A stretch of DNA of 64,000 bases from Lunularia cruciata. Lineage: Eukaryota > Streptophyta > Marchantiopsida > Lunulariales > Lunulariaceae. Positions 1 to 11,637 of this stretch are shown piece after piece. The position numbers were made by a program, and so were the translations under genes. Position 1 is the stretch's first letter, and each line of letters opens with the position of its first letter. A model generated the notes under the pieces. The model had not been told where the DNA came from, searched no databases, and saw nothing but the letters and a program-made list of their open reading frames with translations. The stretch covers positions 14,136,001-14,200,000 of the forward strand of contig OX419757.1 in NCBI GenBank assembly GCA_948567375.1, in the 5' to 3' direction.

Positions 1-199
1 CCATTGTAATACTCCGAGGACAAGAGAAGAGAGAAAACACAAATTACACACTCAACATTTGGTTTTTGCTCTATTAGTAGAAGTACTCTTTTGGTGATAC
101 GTCTATATGATCTATTTTGACCATCATGTATAATATTATTCTAGATATTACCAAACCAAATTTCACATCTAGATCATATAGCTAGCTCTTGGTATTACA
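1..199 (-). mobile_element. Family-2 chromovirus LTR, antisense, internally deleted (RT2-b)
   Basis: The reverse complement of 5-199 begins TGTAATACC and ends TTACA, like the 3' and 5' LTRs of the family-2 element at 48457-54998. It aligns with the first 140 or so bases of that LTR and then jumps to its last 55 bases, so about 530 bp, including the TATA region, are missing. Bases 4-1 read ATGG in the antisense direction, which is how the primer-binding site starts, so this is probably a 5' LTR whose internal region continues beyond the left edge. It sits inside the reverse-transcriptase region of the antisense family-1 copy that starts at 200. Confidence 0.75.
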
Positions 200-2363
200 A
201 TAAGTGAGCCCACAATGTAAAAATCTCCACTCCAAATGCCCATACCTTGTATGAAAGGTAATCTTCTACACATCTTTTTCATCAATTGGAATATACCAAT
301 AGTCATTTTGAAGATCTAATTTTAAGAAATATCATACTCCACTCAATTGATCTAACTTATTATGAATTTGAGGTACAAGATACACATTCTTCATAGTTTT
401 TTTATTGAGACCACCATAGTCAATAAAAAATTGAAGTCCTCCATCCTTCTTTATGACAAATAGTACTGGTGTTACTCAAGGAGATGTATTATGTAATCTG
501 AAATCCTTCTCCAACAACCTGGCCAATTTTATTCAAATTTTTTTTAACTCCTCTAGTGCTAACTCCTTTGCAAGATCATCTAAAAACATGTATGAAAACT
601 CTTCATTCATCTACTCCGTTATTGCTTTTTGAGGCTTCTTATCCTTATCAGATTCTCTTTGCTCAATAGACAACATCTATAGAGCAAATATATAAATATG
701 TTCTTCCAAAGCTTACTATATAGCCTCTATATTGACAAAATTTCTATCTTGCGATTGACTACTCTTAAGTGTCTTCCTCAATGGTCCCACACAACCTAAT
801 TGGTAGTTCTTACCTTGGTGTTGTACTTGAATTTATCATTGGATCTAATCAAATTAAACCTTAGGATTTTCAAGACAAGGAAGACCTAGAATGATATTGT
901 AGTGTAAGGGAGCTACTAAAAATGTCATACTCTTTGAATATTCATTCTCAATCTGGAATGCAACAAGATGTGAGGAAAAAAATGCATAACCTTTTCTACA
1001 ATCCACCATCATCAATTTTCTACCTAATATTAGCTTGATAGGAATTCCTTTGTTAATTACATGTACGTGCACTATTCAAAACATTCATAATCAACCAAAA
1101 TCCTATAGTCATAATCTATATCATACCTTCCAAGTGAATCAAACTTGCATACGTCAAGCCTTCAATCCCATTAGAATAAATTAGGTTCTCCAAAAGTGGC
1201 TCAATATTTCCTATTGGGCTTCTTTTTTTCCTTGATCATCATATTCCAAGAACTCTATTTTGATAATTAGCCAAGGTTGTCCATTCCTACTTGAACATTA
1301 AGCATTGCAGTGGCCAATCTTGCAACAATCAAAACAACCACAATTTTTTCATAACCATTCTTGATCTATTATGCCAAGAGGTTTTGGTTGGATGACATCT
1401 TCTACCCATGCTTGGTGTGTTTGCAAGTCCGATGGAGGTCTAGGTCAAGGTCAAGTAATGGTAGCCAAGGAGTCAAAGCACTTTGCTATCTACATGCCTT
1501 CTTCTAGATGCTTTGGTTTATGCATGGTTACTTCTAATTTGGTGCATGATTTCAAACCTCTCAGAAATCAATCCAAGGATTTTCCTTCATATATATCCAA
1601 AATCAACATCATGGTTGTTTTGGAATTGAGATATGTAACTCTATGTCAAGCCAACTTTCCTCAATTCTACATTCTATCTTTTGTAGCTTTTGCACTATTC
1701 ATGACTTGGATCCTCTTAATGATTGTACTCTTGAAGTCTTCTCATGTCAAATTTGGAACAACAAATTGTCATCAAGTCTACTCCACTCAGAATTACCATT
1801 ATAGTTTTGTTGTTCCATGTAATTGACTTGAGCCAAGAGGATTTATCTTCAATCATTCATAATATTTATGGCTTCAAGTACCACTCATAATCAAATACAA
1901 AGTTCCCTACTACACTTGGTAAATTCTTGCCTTCAAATGGCTTGAGTTCAAGGAACCACACTTGATGTTGCTCTTCTTAGACAATTGATCTTGCTATTTG
2001 TTTTTATCATTGCACATCACAACCTTACTCATCTAAGAATCAAGTAAGATTTTTGATCTATTACTACATAGTAATAATAACTCTGGACAAGGATTACAAC
2101 TCTACCATACTAGCCTCTTATAACTAGCTAATTAACACATAATTATATTATGTCTATCATTCTCCATAAGTTACAACCAAAATGATCAATGGTTCATGAG
2201 ACAAGGTGAACGTGTTCAAAAAAATTTCCATCAAGAGCATGAAATCATGAATTAGGTGAAGTGATGCTTTAGTAATACATGGATATAGAAATTCAAATGG
2301 TTTGAGATAAATTGATTCGGTGCTCTATAGATTCTATCTATCCTATTCTTGCTCTTATACCAA
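200..2363 (-). pseudogene. Decayed family-1 Ty3/gypsy copy RT1-e, antisense (RT, protease, gag, leader)
   Basis: On the minus strand this stretch follows the intact element RT1-a in order. The leader and gag run from about 2330 down to 1210. The protease region, about 1130 to 850, still shows the conserved VAPLHYNIILGLP stretch. The reverse-transcriptase part, about 560 to 200, is cut by the family-2 LTR. Many stops and small indels make it non-functional. A primer-binding-site relic, read as TTGGTATAAGAGC on the minus strand, lies at 2351-2363 next to the LTR relic. RNase H and integrase are absent; they would lie left of the inserted family-2 element, outside the window. Family assignment is sound because the base-level match to RT1-a is extensive. 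Confidence 0.85.
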
Positions 2364-2420
2364 TCTAAAAGACTAAGGAGAGAAGTAAGAGAATGGAAGA
2401 TCACATTGGGACTTGTTACA
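2364..2420 (-). repeat. Family-1 LTR remnant, internally deleted
   Basis: Starts TCTAAAAGACTAAGG and ends TTGTTACA, which match the two ends of the reverse-complemented 423-bp LTR of RT1-a. About 365 bp in the middle are gone. Its position next to the primer-site relic at 2351-2363 shows it is the 5' LTR of RT1-e. Confidence 0.7.
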
Positions 2421-4455
2421 ATATTTGTAGCATCAAGGCTACTTGACTCAAACGTTGGAATATTTGTCTTGGTAGTCGTAGTTATCTCAATAGTTGCTCA
2501 AAGGTTACTTAGTGGTGGCTAAATTTTATGTTAGCACTATTGATAGCATCATTGGAGCTTTAATCAATTATACCTCTTGCATTGTTAGATGGGCCATTAG
2601 CAACACCATTAGGATTGTAGTGCTAGGTCAAGTCCAAGGAGTATATCTTTGAAGTGGAGCTCCAAAGAGCTCATTTCTTTGATGTTGACCCTTCAAGTTC
2701 TTGGTTATGGTGGATGGTGGCCAACATGTATCACATGAAATCTTTTAGCTAGAGTGGATATGGCTTGATAATGTAATCAATGCCTATTGTTGGTAGTTCC
2801 TTGAGTTGATTGATTGATTTCTTATCCGAGTCGAGTGTGAACTAAATTGATAACATTAGAGAAGTGAGGTCAAGAGGAAATTGGGTTTAAAAACTAAAGC
2901 TTTAGTAGTATCTCCAAACTTGGCAAATTGATAGTATCTTTGATTGTTATTTGTTTTTAGTTGTGTGGATCATGTGCGGAAACTCTACTTGATTTATTAA
3001 TGATTTGATATATTTGTTGGACTTGGTGCAAAAGCGCTGCAAAAATTTCAGAAATCAAGACAATGTGTATCCAATTGCACTAAAATTGGGTTTCATTTGA
3101 GCACAAGAGGTAAAATCAAGGTCAATTGGTGCAAATTGATCCCAAGATGCAAAATTGGAGGTGGTTTTGAAAACCCATCTCCTTGAATTAGGGATTTAGA
3201 AATCTCCATTCACTCAATTGGATAATTAGAGAGGATTTAGAGGTGAGTCAACTATAAGAGAGGTCAGTCAAATTGGTAGAGATTGTCCAAATTTGGAGGT
3301 CAAGTTGGCAGAGGTCATCTAGAGTTAGAAGTTGCTTGTATTTGGTCAAATTTGGTGGAGGTTTGCAATATCTAGTGCTTGAATTGATAGAGGTTTGCCA
3401 AATTTAGATAGTACCCTCTCTAAATTTGGCAACTCCCTCTCTAAATTCAATTTGGCAAGAAGAAACGTCTCATTTGGCATTAAAAGACTTTATGGTATAG
3501 GGTTGTGGGCTAAAGAGGATATGAAGGCCTAGAAGAGCAAACTAGTCAATTTACTAGCATGAAGCTAGCTAATTTTAATGGTTTTTTGATAGTCATTTGC
3601 CAAAATCTATCCACCTTTCAAGATTATGTGCAATAGAGTTTGAACCCCATATTTCTAGTTTCTAAACTAGTGTCTAAGCCAATTGGTCCCTCATTTGCTT
3701 TCCTAGTGATTGGTGGATCCATACTTATACTCATGTAGCTTTGGCTAGGAAAGGACATTTGATCCATCCTTGGTGATCTTAGTAATGTTGGAGTAGATAG
3801 ACACTCCTAGTATATCAAATGCCAAATGGTAACAAAGTCAATCCAATTTTGATTAGTGAGATAGAGTGTTACCATTAAGATTTATTATGATTGTACATCC
3901 TCCATTCTCTACTTCCTATATGTGCACCATCTTTGTGTGAGGTGCTTTGATATTTAGAGCATTGGTGCTTCTTGTGTACTCTTGATAGTGAATTTGGAAT
4001 GATGACCAGTCAAATTATCTATATTTCTCTTTGGTGAAGTAGGAAGCGATGGTGTACAAACCATGAGAATGCATGTTATGATGGCACGTTACAAGTTGCC
4101 TTTTGCCCTAGTGTAGTTATCACAATTAGAGATATATTAGTGGGTGGTGTGTGGTTGTTTGTGGCACTTGGTGATGGTACTTAATGGGTGTGGTTTGGAG
4201 TACATCATCATGATAGATTTCACCAAAGATTCTAGAGTAGATTTTGCTACAATATGCAATGGATTTACATGGAGTTATGCTTGGTATCAACCCGTATCTT
4301 AGGTCTCAATAAAAGAAGAGATTAATTTTGGTTTGGAGTTTGACAAAAGAGTTGATTTATTTGAGAGTGCACATTGTTGTTGTGGACATGCACAAGATTT
4401 ATGTGGCCTCTAAAGACCCCAAGTGCTACTTTGATACCATAGGTACCATTGATTT
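2421..4455. other. Unassigned AT-rich stretch without recognisable gene
   Basis: No open frame of note and no motif that I can place. The sequence has short local repetitions (for example TTTGGCA-containing phrases around 3290-3480) and the TG- and CA-rich look of decayed repeat DNA. It is probably old transposon remains, but I could not match it to any other part of the window. Confidence 0.4.
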
Positions 4456-4552
4456 GATGATTTCAGCTAAGAGTTTGATAGTTGGTGTGATCTACAATAG
4501 ATTGGATGATTTCATCTAAGAGTTTGATAGTTGGTGTGATCTACAATAGATG
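4456..4552 (+). repeat. 49-bp tandem direct repeat, two units
   Basis: Units at 4456-4504 and 4505-4552 both begin GATGATTTCA and differ at about one internal base plus the last few bases. The near identity suggests a recent local duplication. It ends next to a TGTAAGACCCC sequence at 4551 that resembles an LTR start, though I could not find a partner LTR. Confidence 0.85.
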
Positions 4553-4700
4553 TAAGACCCCACTTTATTCACACTGTTCATGGCACAACCTAGTAAAGCC
4601 AAAGTAGTAAACTAAAGAGCTCAAAAATAAGTTATAGTAAATAAAGATCTCCTAAAGGTTCTCTTTGTTATATACCCAAAAAAAAAACCATGATGATATG

Positions 4701-4958
4701 AAAGAAGAGGGATAAGACAAGATAATATTTATCTTAGTTTGCAAATTGATGTGTACTAACATGGCAGCTGATTGTCCTAGTTGGTAATGAATGCAAGACT
4801 GCTTTAGACTTTTGTGCCATGCTGATTGTAAAGAAGAAGGATAATACAAGAAACTATTTGTCTTAGCTTGCAGATTGATATGGAAGAATGTGGCACCTAT
4901 TTGTCCCAATTGGAAAAGAATGCAATAATGGTTCAGACATTTTATGCAAGGCAGAATG
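4701..4958 (+). repeat. 129-bp tandem direct repeat, two diverged units
   Basis: Unit one starts at 4701 (AAAGAAGAGGGATAAGACAA) and unit two at 4830 (AAAGAAGAAGGATAATACAA). They stay alignable through conserved phrases such as TTTGCAAATTGAT/CTTGCAGATTGAT and TGCAAGACTG/TGCAATAATG. Divergence is roughly 25 percent, so the duplication is old. No coding function is evident. Confidence 0.75.
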
Positions 4959-5959
4959 CTTTTGACCAGGTCAGTTAGGTAAATTTTATTTATACAAATT
5001 TCTTGAGCTGCATTGATCTATGTTGAGCTTGTTTCTCTAGAAAAATGAATGTTTATAAAAGTAAAGTCTACTTGTCTAGAATTTCAATACGGTCTGACTA
5101 TTTCAACATCAAACTTAAGGTATATTGAGTATTTTGCCAACTTGGTGTGTTGTTATATCAAAGTGCCAAATTTGGTGCTCTCTTAAGTCCATCTCTACTT
5201 CAAATACTCACACATTGCTGAGAGGATAAGAAGTGGACATTATGGGGTTTCAGATTTACCCTTTATGGGATCCATAAATATCAAATAAAATTCTTTTTGG
5301 GCAACCCATAAAAATGTTATGGACAGTCAAGTGGTTGAGGGTAAATACAAAAATTACAAAGGCTTTGTCCATTATCATAAAAAATTTATGAGTATTCTAA
5401 ATTGACACTAATGGGTTTTAATAATTTTTTGATATTATTTTAATTCTTAAATGAGCTTGAAATTAGTGACTGGATGGAGAATTGTGGCTAGAGTATTAAT
5501 TGATCCAAATTCAAATTTAATAGTTGAAATTGAAATCAGTTTCTTAAGCTTAAGAGAGACTATACCAAACATTCATTCATATTCTTTCTAATTATTAATT
5601 TCTCATATGTCTCTCTCTAATGTCTTAAATAAAAATCTATTAATGAACTTCCTAATTAGTCAATACTCTTCCCAATTAGTGAATTCATGTTTGAAGAATA
5701 GATGACAATATATGAATCTCAAGAATGTCATGCAAGAGTACTTATTCCTTGCTCTACCACAAAATCATGACATGCATCCGAGGAGAAACAAATGAGATGA
5801 TGAGGAGTGACCTTGATAAAAAATATAATGTGAATGAGGATGTTTTGAGTGGGGAAGACCAAGAGTATGACACATTTGATTTTTTATTTTGGAAGTGGAA
5901 TTTCACATATACTTCTCAATATTTGCAACATAGGATTCAATGTGCTTGTAGTCTGAGTT
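4959..5959. other. Unassigned stretch upstream of the Harbinger relic
   Basis: AT-rich with no recognisable motif. A frame at 5725-5967 holds an acidic segment (DVLSGEDQEYDTFDF) and could be the poorly conserved N-terminus of the transposase that follows, but I cannot demonstrate this. No terminal inverted repeat was found. Confidence 0.3.
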
Positions 5960-7120
5960 TGTCTTGAAATCTTTTTGTGAATCAGATTTTGGTGCATTTA
6001 GATAACTCACAAGGATGGATGTTTTCTCATTTCAAGCTTTAATAGATGTCATAAAGGAGCATCATGTGTTTAAGAATTTGTCATGCAGAAACCAAACCAC
6101 ATTGTGGATCTAGGTTGCTCTAGCTTTGGATAGATTTGGGTACCATGGAAATGGTACTTTTGTAGCAAGGGATTTGAATATTTAGGGGGACTAGTGTTGG
6201 ATCAATAGTGAAAAATTATCTCTCTTCTTGAGAAGGAAGTAAGGTTGCACAACAATGAAGAGAGAGCAATAATATTGTAATTGTTTTCACAAAAAAGGTT
6301 CCCAAGTTGCATAGGGTTAGTAGATGGTACTTGTTTCCTCTTGTCACAAAAAAACCTAATATTGATGGAGAAACATATTTCAGCTAAAAAAGATTTTTTC
6401 TATAAATGGTCAAATAGTATGTGATGTCTGAAGGAGAATAATACATTTTGCTTGATGTAAGTGCAAAGAGTGTATATTTGATTAGTTTTGCTTTAAGCTA
6501 ATGATTAGTACATAATTGTAGATACTATTGGTTTGTTAATGATTATATTTTTATTTTATGTGGTTTCTCAAGTATGTTGGGATCATGCCATGATTTGGCT
6601 TGCTTGTATAGGTCTCCAATTAGGAATGATTTAAACACCCAAGGAGATTGTGCCTTGTTTGAGAAATCATAATACATGTTTAGGATAGCAAGTTATGTGT
6701 GACCTTGTTTCATCCTTCAAACAAGCGCATTCTCAAGAGAAGTCTTATTTTAATCAATGTGTAGCTTTCACCTAAGTCTTGAATGAGCATTGCATACAAG
6801 TTCTAAGTGCAAGATGACATTTATTAAGAGAGATCAAGGTTCAATTCAATGACCTCTCAAGAAATTCATATTTGTTAAAATAGGTGAAAATATGCATAAT
6901 TTTGATAATTTAATTATCAACCAGTCAGATATATAAGTAAAAGAACAAGATAGTGATTTTTAGAAGGGATAGATTCAAACATTGGAGTTGGAAGTGTTGT
7001 CAAGCCTCATAAAGAATACATAGAGTAGACTAGAAATGCAGTTTTTCATCATTTGTTGGATTTTTATCGCCAATCAGCTGGTCTCTTGAATCCAAGAGTG
7101 TAATTAAATTACATTGGTTG
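5960..7120 (+). pseudogene. PIF/Harbinger DDE transposase, decayed
   Basis: Frames on the plus strand, broken by stops and frameshifts, spell the order of landmarks of a Harbinger (DDE_Tnp_4) transposase. First comes a helix of the type VALALDRFGYHGNG near 6115-6155. Next is FPSCIGLVDGT near 6298-6332, with the first catalytic Asp, followed by a basic KKDFFYKW segment near 6388. A GSCHDLACL piece lies near 6580, separated by a possible intron or insertion. Near the C-terminus are FNQCVAFT and NEHCIQVLSARWHLLREI, about 6750-6830. In the family this enzyme cuts and pastes elements flanked by short target duplications (TTA/TAA). The copy cannot encode an active enzyme. The family call rests on motif order that I recognise, not on a search. 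The last part, 6645 onward, is shared with segment B at 31130. Confidence 0.72.
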
Positions 7121-7916
7121 CTTATATGATATATCAAAGATGCCTTGCAAAAGTGAAATTCATGTAATTATGATTTAATATTAGATGTGTTAATCTTGGG
7201 GTGTTTGGGATATTCAAAATACTCTAGGTGCTCATGGTGCATTATTTTTTTGCTCAAGCCCAAGTGCATCATTGGGAGTGATAGAATGAAAGCTATAAAA
7301 TTTATAAATGAATGATGTAAAAGATATATTGTTATCCAAATGGAGAGTGAATGTCTCAATTGGAGAGTGTGGGTGAATGATGCATTACATGTTTCAAAAT
7401 TCCATTTTCTATGTGCAGGTTGCATGTTACTTTGACAGCTAAACAGATTTCAGATTAAAAATTTGTAGAGTTTTATGTTTTTTTATTTTTTCTAGAAATT
7501 TATATTTTTGAAGAGGTGTGGCCTTGAGGATTCCTTTTTCTCTATGTTAATAATTTTGAAAGGTAGATATCAAATAATTTCTAGAAGAAATTGCATAGAG
7601 TTTGAGTTTTGAGAAGAGGGTTTAAAAAGTTTGAAGATTGAGTTAGAAAGAGTAGAATTGTGAAGAACTCAAGAGATTTTCAAATGGGAAGCATGAATAA
7701 GGGAAAACATAATTTTCAGAATTTAAAAGAGGAGAGAGTAGGTTTAGAGGCAGAGTTTATGAGAAACAAGAGAAGAGAGTGATAGAGGATTTTTGGAAGA
7801 CTTTAGGAGAGAGGAAAGGACTATTTGTAAACCTAGATTTTTGAGGAAGAGTGTAATAGAGAAGAGAGAGGTAGAGTTTTGAGTCATTCAAAAAAAGGAT
7901 AAGAGGCATTTAAAGC
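7121..7916. other. A-specific stretch, purine-rich at its right half
   Basis: Absent from segment B. The right half (about 7580-7916) is strongly purine-rich on the plus strand (GAGAGAG/GAAGAG phrases). The whole A-specific block, 6740-7917, is bounded by the similar words GCATTCTCAAGA and GCACATTCAAGA, as expected if B lost it by recombination between short direct repeats. No gene is seen apart from the Harbinger tail at its left end. Confidence 0.5.
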
Positions 7917-7938
7917 ACATTCAAGATATTCTTGATTT

Positions 7939-8190
7939 TTGAGGAGTGTGATAAATAAGGAGAGATTTTCAAAAGATGAGAGAGAGAAGCAAAGAGAGGT
8001 TTTGAGGTACCATGGAAGAGAGATATTTGAGGAAGCACTAGGAAAGAATTGCATTTCAATTGCAATGATTTCTTATTTTGCAATGGCAATGGAAAATTAT
8101 CAAAGGGTTCTAGAGGAGGATCAAATGGAAGAGATCCAAGAGGGTCCTTTCATGATGGAGTTTCACACTCTCAAGGATTCCATAACATAG
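7939..8190 (+). CDS. Short unknown ORF, duplicated in segment B
   Basis: This is an open frame of about 80 codons with no ATG at its start (it opens with TTG). It ends LEEDQMEEIQEG...HTLKDS followed by a stop. The equivalent frame in B, 31363-31578, begins with ATG and keeps the same core (RYHGRE/RYYGRE, ISYFAM, NYQ.VLEEDQMEEIQEG) and the same stop position. Two diverged copies keeping one frame suggest that it was coding in the ancestor. The protein is charged, with no signal peptide or membrane segment, and I do not recognise the family. It could be an exon of a larger transposon gene. Confidence 0.3.
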   Translation: MRSVINKERFSKDEREKQREVLRYHGREIFEEALGKNCISIAMISYFAMAMENYQRVLEEDQMEEIQEGPFMMEFHTLKDSIT

Positions 8191-9399
8191 ATTGCATGGT
8201 GTTGGATAGATAAGCACCATATCAAGACCTCATTGAACCATATCAAGACCTCAATGAAGCTCAATGCCTTGTGTCTCAAAGTTACAATCATGAGCCGCTA
8301 TACATGTCCTCATGTAAGATTACACTCAATCTATTGGTCAATTCACTCAATTTGTGTCAAAATGTAAAATTGTCAAACTGCCAAAATTGCAATTTCTTAA
8401 AAATTGCCACCACTCCAAGCTTCATGCAAAAACCTAACATACAGCCCAAGTAGACTACATAGACCATGCAGTCTGCATTCTCTACAAAATGTAAGATGTA
8501 TCTAATCTACTTGCCTTTAATTCTTGCACCAAGTTTGCAAGTTCTTGGCACAAAAACATACATTCAATGAGACTCATACTTAATGCATACATAATAAGAG
8601 AAGCCTTTTGTTTGGAGAGAGACAAACAAGAAGAAGGAGGATAGACAATGCTCCATACTTTGGTGGAGATTGGTTCCTATGAATGATTGTACTATTAAGA
8701 GGTACTTGGCAAATAATGTATATATCTTATGTTCAAACCTTTCTTTAAAGATGATTTTTTGCCTTCTTATTCATTCTCTAAGGCCAAAGGTAGAACATGT
8801 TAACATCATTTTGGGAGTGAAGACTAAGATGGCTAGTTCTACCTTTGAGAACTATGATTAAGCAGAAGATGGTACTACATGTCATTGAGAAAAAGTTGGT
8901 TGTTATACATAGATAGAATCAGCATCCAAATGAGTGTTATTTCAAGGTGACATATTTATGATAGTTCTTCACTCATTTTCTCTTGAAAGAGCGTTCTTGG
9001 ATGAAGATGAGGTGGTGTCCTAGAGTTGAGGTGAGGAGGAGGAGGTCTCAATCTAGAGTGCACAAGAGCATGAGGAAGAGAGAGAGAGGTGGAGGAAGAG
9101 GATGATCATGTAGAGGAGGATGAGTGAGAGTTAAGTTTAGAAAAAAATAAATTATTTTTTCTTTATACATATCACGTATACTTGACATTTACTCTCATAA
9201 TAAGAGAACACCTCTTGTTTCAATCATGTGTGTTTAATATTATACATTTTATTACAAGCTTTGTTGATGCATTTGTTTGAGTATTTGCTTGGTTTGATAT
9301 TGTAAAGAGTTTGTGCATAAGAATTTAAAGTAGAGGAGCACCACTTTTTGAGAGGGGGAGTAGGCTAGCTGAAAAGGAGATACATTTCTATATTGAAGA
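8191..9399. other. Unassigned DNA in segment A, partly missing from B
   Basis: 8191-8440 is shared with B (31579-31820); 8440-9400 is not. No frame longer than about 63 codons stands out. 8980-9130 is rich in GAGGA/GAGAG repeats. No recognisable motif. Confidence 0.4.
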
Positions 9400-10500
9400 G
9401 AGTTTAAGAGTTGAGAGATTGGTTGAGTTAGTTAGAGTTATGAGGGAGAAGGAGGCCAAGGTTTGTGAGAGGACAGTGAGGATAGTGGAGTTGGGACAAA
9501 GAGGGAATATGATTGAGGCATTGGATTTTTCTTATGAGAGAGAGAAGCTATGGCAAACATATATGAAAAAGAGTAACCTACTATAGTGACTTTGCAGAGG
9601 ACCTAGATGGAGTTAGCTACTAGGACTCAAGAGACTACTTGGACTCAACTAGAAGGAGCTTGTGAGGGAGCAAATACTTGGCTTGAGGTGGAGAGATTGC
9701 ATTACCCTTGGGGCTTTCCTCCTTGGCATGTGGGAACTCATATTGATGATCATACTAGTAGGGTAAGAGGCTAGGAGATATCCTTCTATAAATATTGTAG
9801 TGCATATGGAGACTCAAACATTGAGTACAATAGGAGTCACTAGGGGGTCTCAGACTAGTGGTATAAAGATGCATTCTCATGAGACTCATACTCCTTCCAT
9901 AGCCACTTGTGGTACAAAGATGTTGTGGGCTCTTATCAGCAAGCTTAAGGCAAAGCCTTATTTTTACATGTATAATATAGAGATTGTATCTTAGAAGCCA
10001 TGCACTTTAGATTGATCTTGCATCCCTACCTTGTTTGACGGGTATTGGTGAGGAAATATTGTGGCTTTAGGAGAGGAAGGTATCTTTGGGATGAGATATC
10101 TATGATCAAAGATTTGAGAGAGGGGAGGATTTTATCTAGAGTATTCATACATTGTATCTTTTATCATATTGATGTGAGGAGGAAGATCTTGGCTCTAGAT
10201 GTGGGATGTTTAGCAAACATGAGATTTCCTACTCATCTTATGTTCTTTTATTGGTATGCATGGACCATGAGGAAGGATGGAGCTATTACACAATGAGTAA
10301 TGCTTTGTGGTATATCTCCCAGCTTGGAGTTAGAGAGTTTATGGAATATTGTATGACACATTTTGAGGTTATCATTTGAACTAGTGGCTCAAAGAGAAGG
10401 CTAGTGCAACTATTATGGTCCATGTGGGATATTGGTTTCCTACCACCCGAAGTACACATTGGCTTGTAGATCAAGGCATGCCTTGGTGAGAAGGATAGGT
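9400..10500 (+). pseudogene. Unknown protein frame of segment A, decayed
   Basis: Between 9400 and 10500 the plus strand holds a broken protein frame. Early pieces look helical and charged (MREKEAKVCERTVRIVEL). The longest clean part, 10045-10296, contains SMIKDLREGRILSRVFIHCI and LDVGCLANMR. A further piece reads ALWYISQLGVREFMEYC after a small frame change. Segment B carries the same frame at 31845-32735 with many conserved positions, including SMIKDLRE, SRVFIHCI and AWTMRK. No family is recognised. Its conservation between copies, and its place between a transposase relic and a minus-strand gene, suggest an accessory transposon protein, which is inference. Confidence 0.4.
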
Positions 10501-11637
10501 TCTCGGACCAATATAGAAGTTGGTGAGACCTTAAAGTACATTTAAATCTTTAAGTTTGTCCATTAGGGACATATTGATAGTTGATATTGATTGATAGTGA
10601 TTGACGGTTGATAGTTGATAGTAATGCTTTACCTTATTGTAGAAACCACCACCATGGTATTATCTATCCACCTAGATTAGTCATATTGATACATCTAGTA
10701 CCTCATACACTTCATTAGCAAACCTCTAGTGATAGTGACCTCTAGTGACTTCCTTTATTGCTCTTTTAGATAGATTTAGAGTATCTTGGAGCCTTCTACT
10801 GTAGTTTTAAAGGAGGAATGGACCTCTGGTATTTTAGAGATTATAGTACAATTTATTAATTTATGTTTATGATATTTACGCATTGTGCTTTCATGAGCCT
10901 ACCATGCATTTGGATGAGAGGTTATGAATGTGGACATATAATCCTTTCTTTCTCTGTTGCATCCTTTATTGGAGACTCAATGATGCACTATTGCACCATG
11001 GTATTCAATCATGTGATCCTATACATTTGTACTTATGTTTGTATATTTGTAAATAAAAATGAGTTAACATATTTATTTATTCATTTTATACACTCAATAT
11101 GCACCTTTTTATTTATTTAAGCTCTAAATTAATAGTTTTTTTGCTATTTCCTTATGCCATTTATTCTAGTGAATATGTTGAGAAGGGAATTCTCTAAGAC
11201 TATAAGAAGAATTAACAACAATCAATTGATAGAAAACTAGCTTCAAGATAAGAAAAGATAAGAAAATTCAATATACTACTCTAAAACTATCATATAATAC
11301 TCTAAAACTATAAGAAGATAGAAGATTAACATAAGCATAATAATTAAGAGATGTTAAAGATTGAGCAAACTATGCTAGCTTGTGCGGCTAGCATGGTCTG
11401 TATAGTCAATGCATAATACATAATTGATCAATTCAACATCTTGTGCTACAAACCTCAGGTGTTGACCCTATAAAAACCTTATGTGATAAATTTGAACAGT
11501 GGTAAACATATTCAACTCTACTATTGATAGATAGTATTAAAATCAGCTATAACTTCTCAAATTCCATTCTCTTCAACAAATGCACAATTCTTGATGGGAA
11601 TCAACCAGTGAGGGCATATCAGAACTTCATGCTTTTG
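10501..11637. other. Intergenic part of segment A
   Basis: Colinear with B at about 32736-33799. A frame around 10863 (PCIWMRGYECGHI) is shared with B at 33081, so coding in the ancestor is possible, but stops are frequent and no family is recognised. 11200-11340 is A-rich with CTCTAAAACTAT phrases repeated twice. Confidence 0.35.

Noticed and set aside
1371-1826. Plus-strand 151-aa frame
   Set aside because: Lies opposite the decayed gag of the antisense copy RT1-e and is its shadow.
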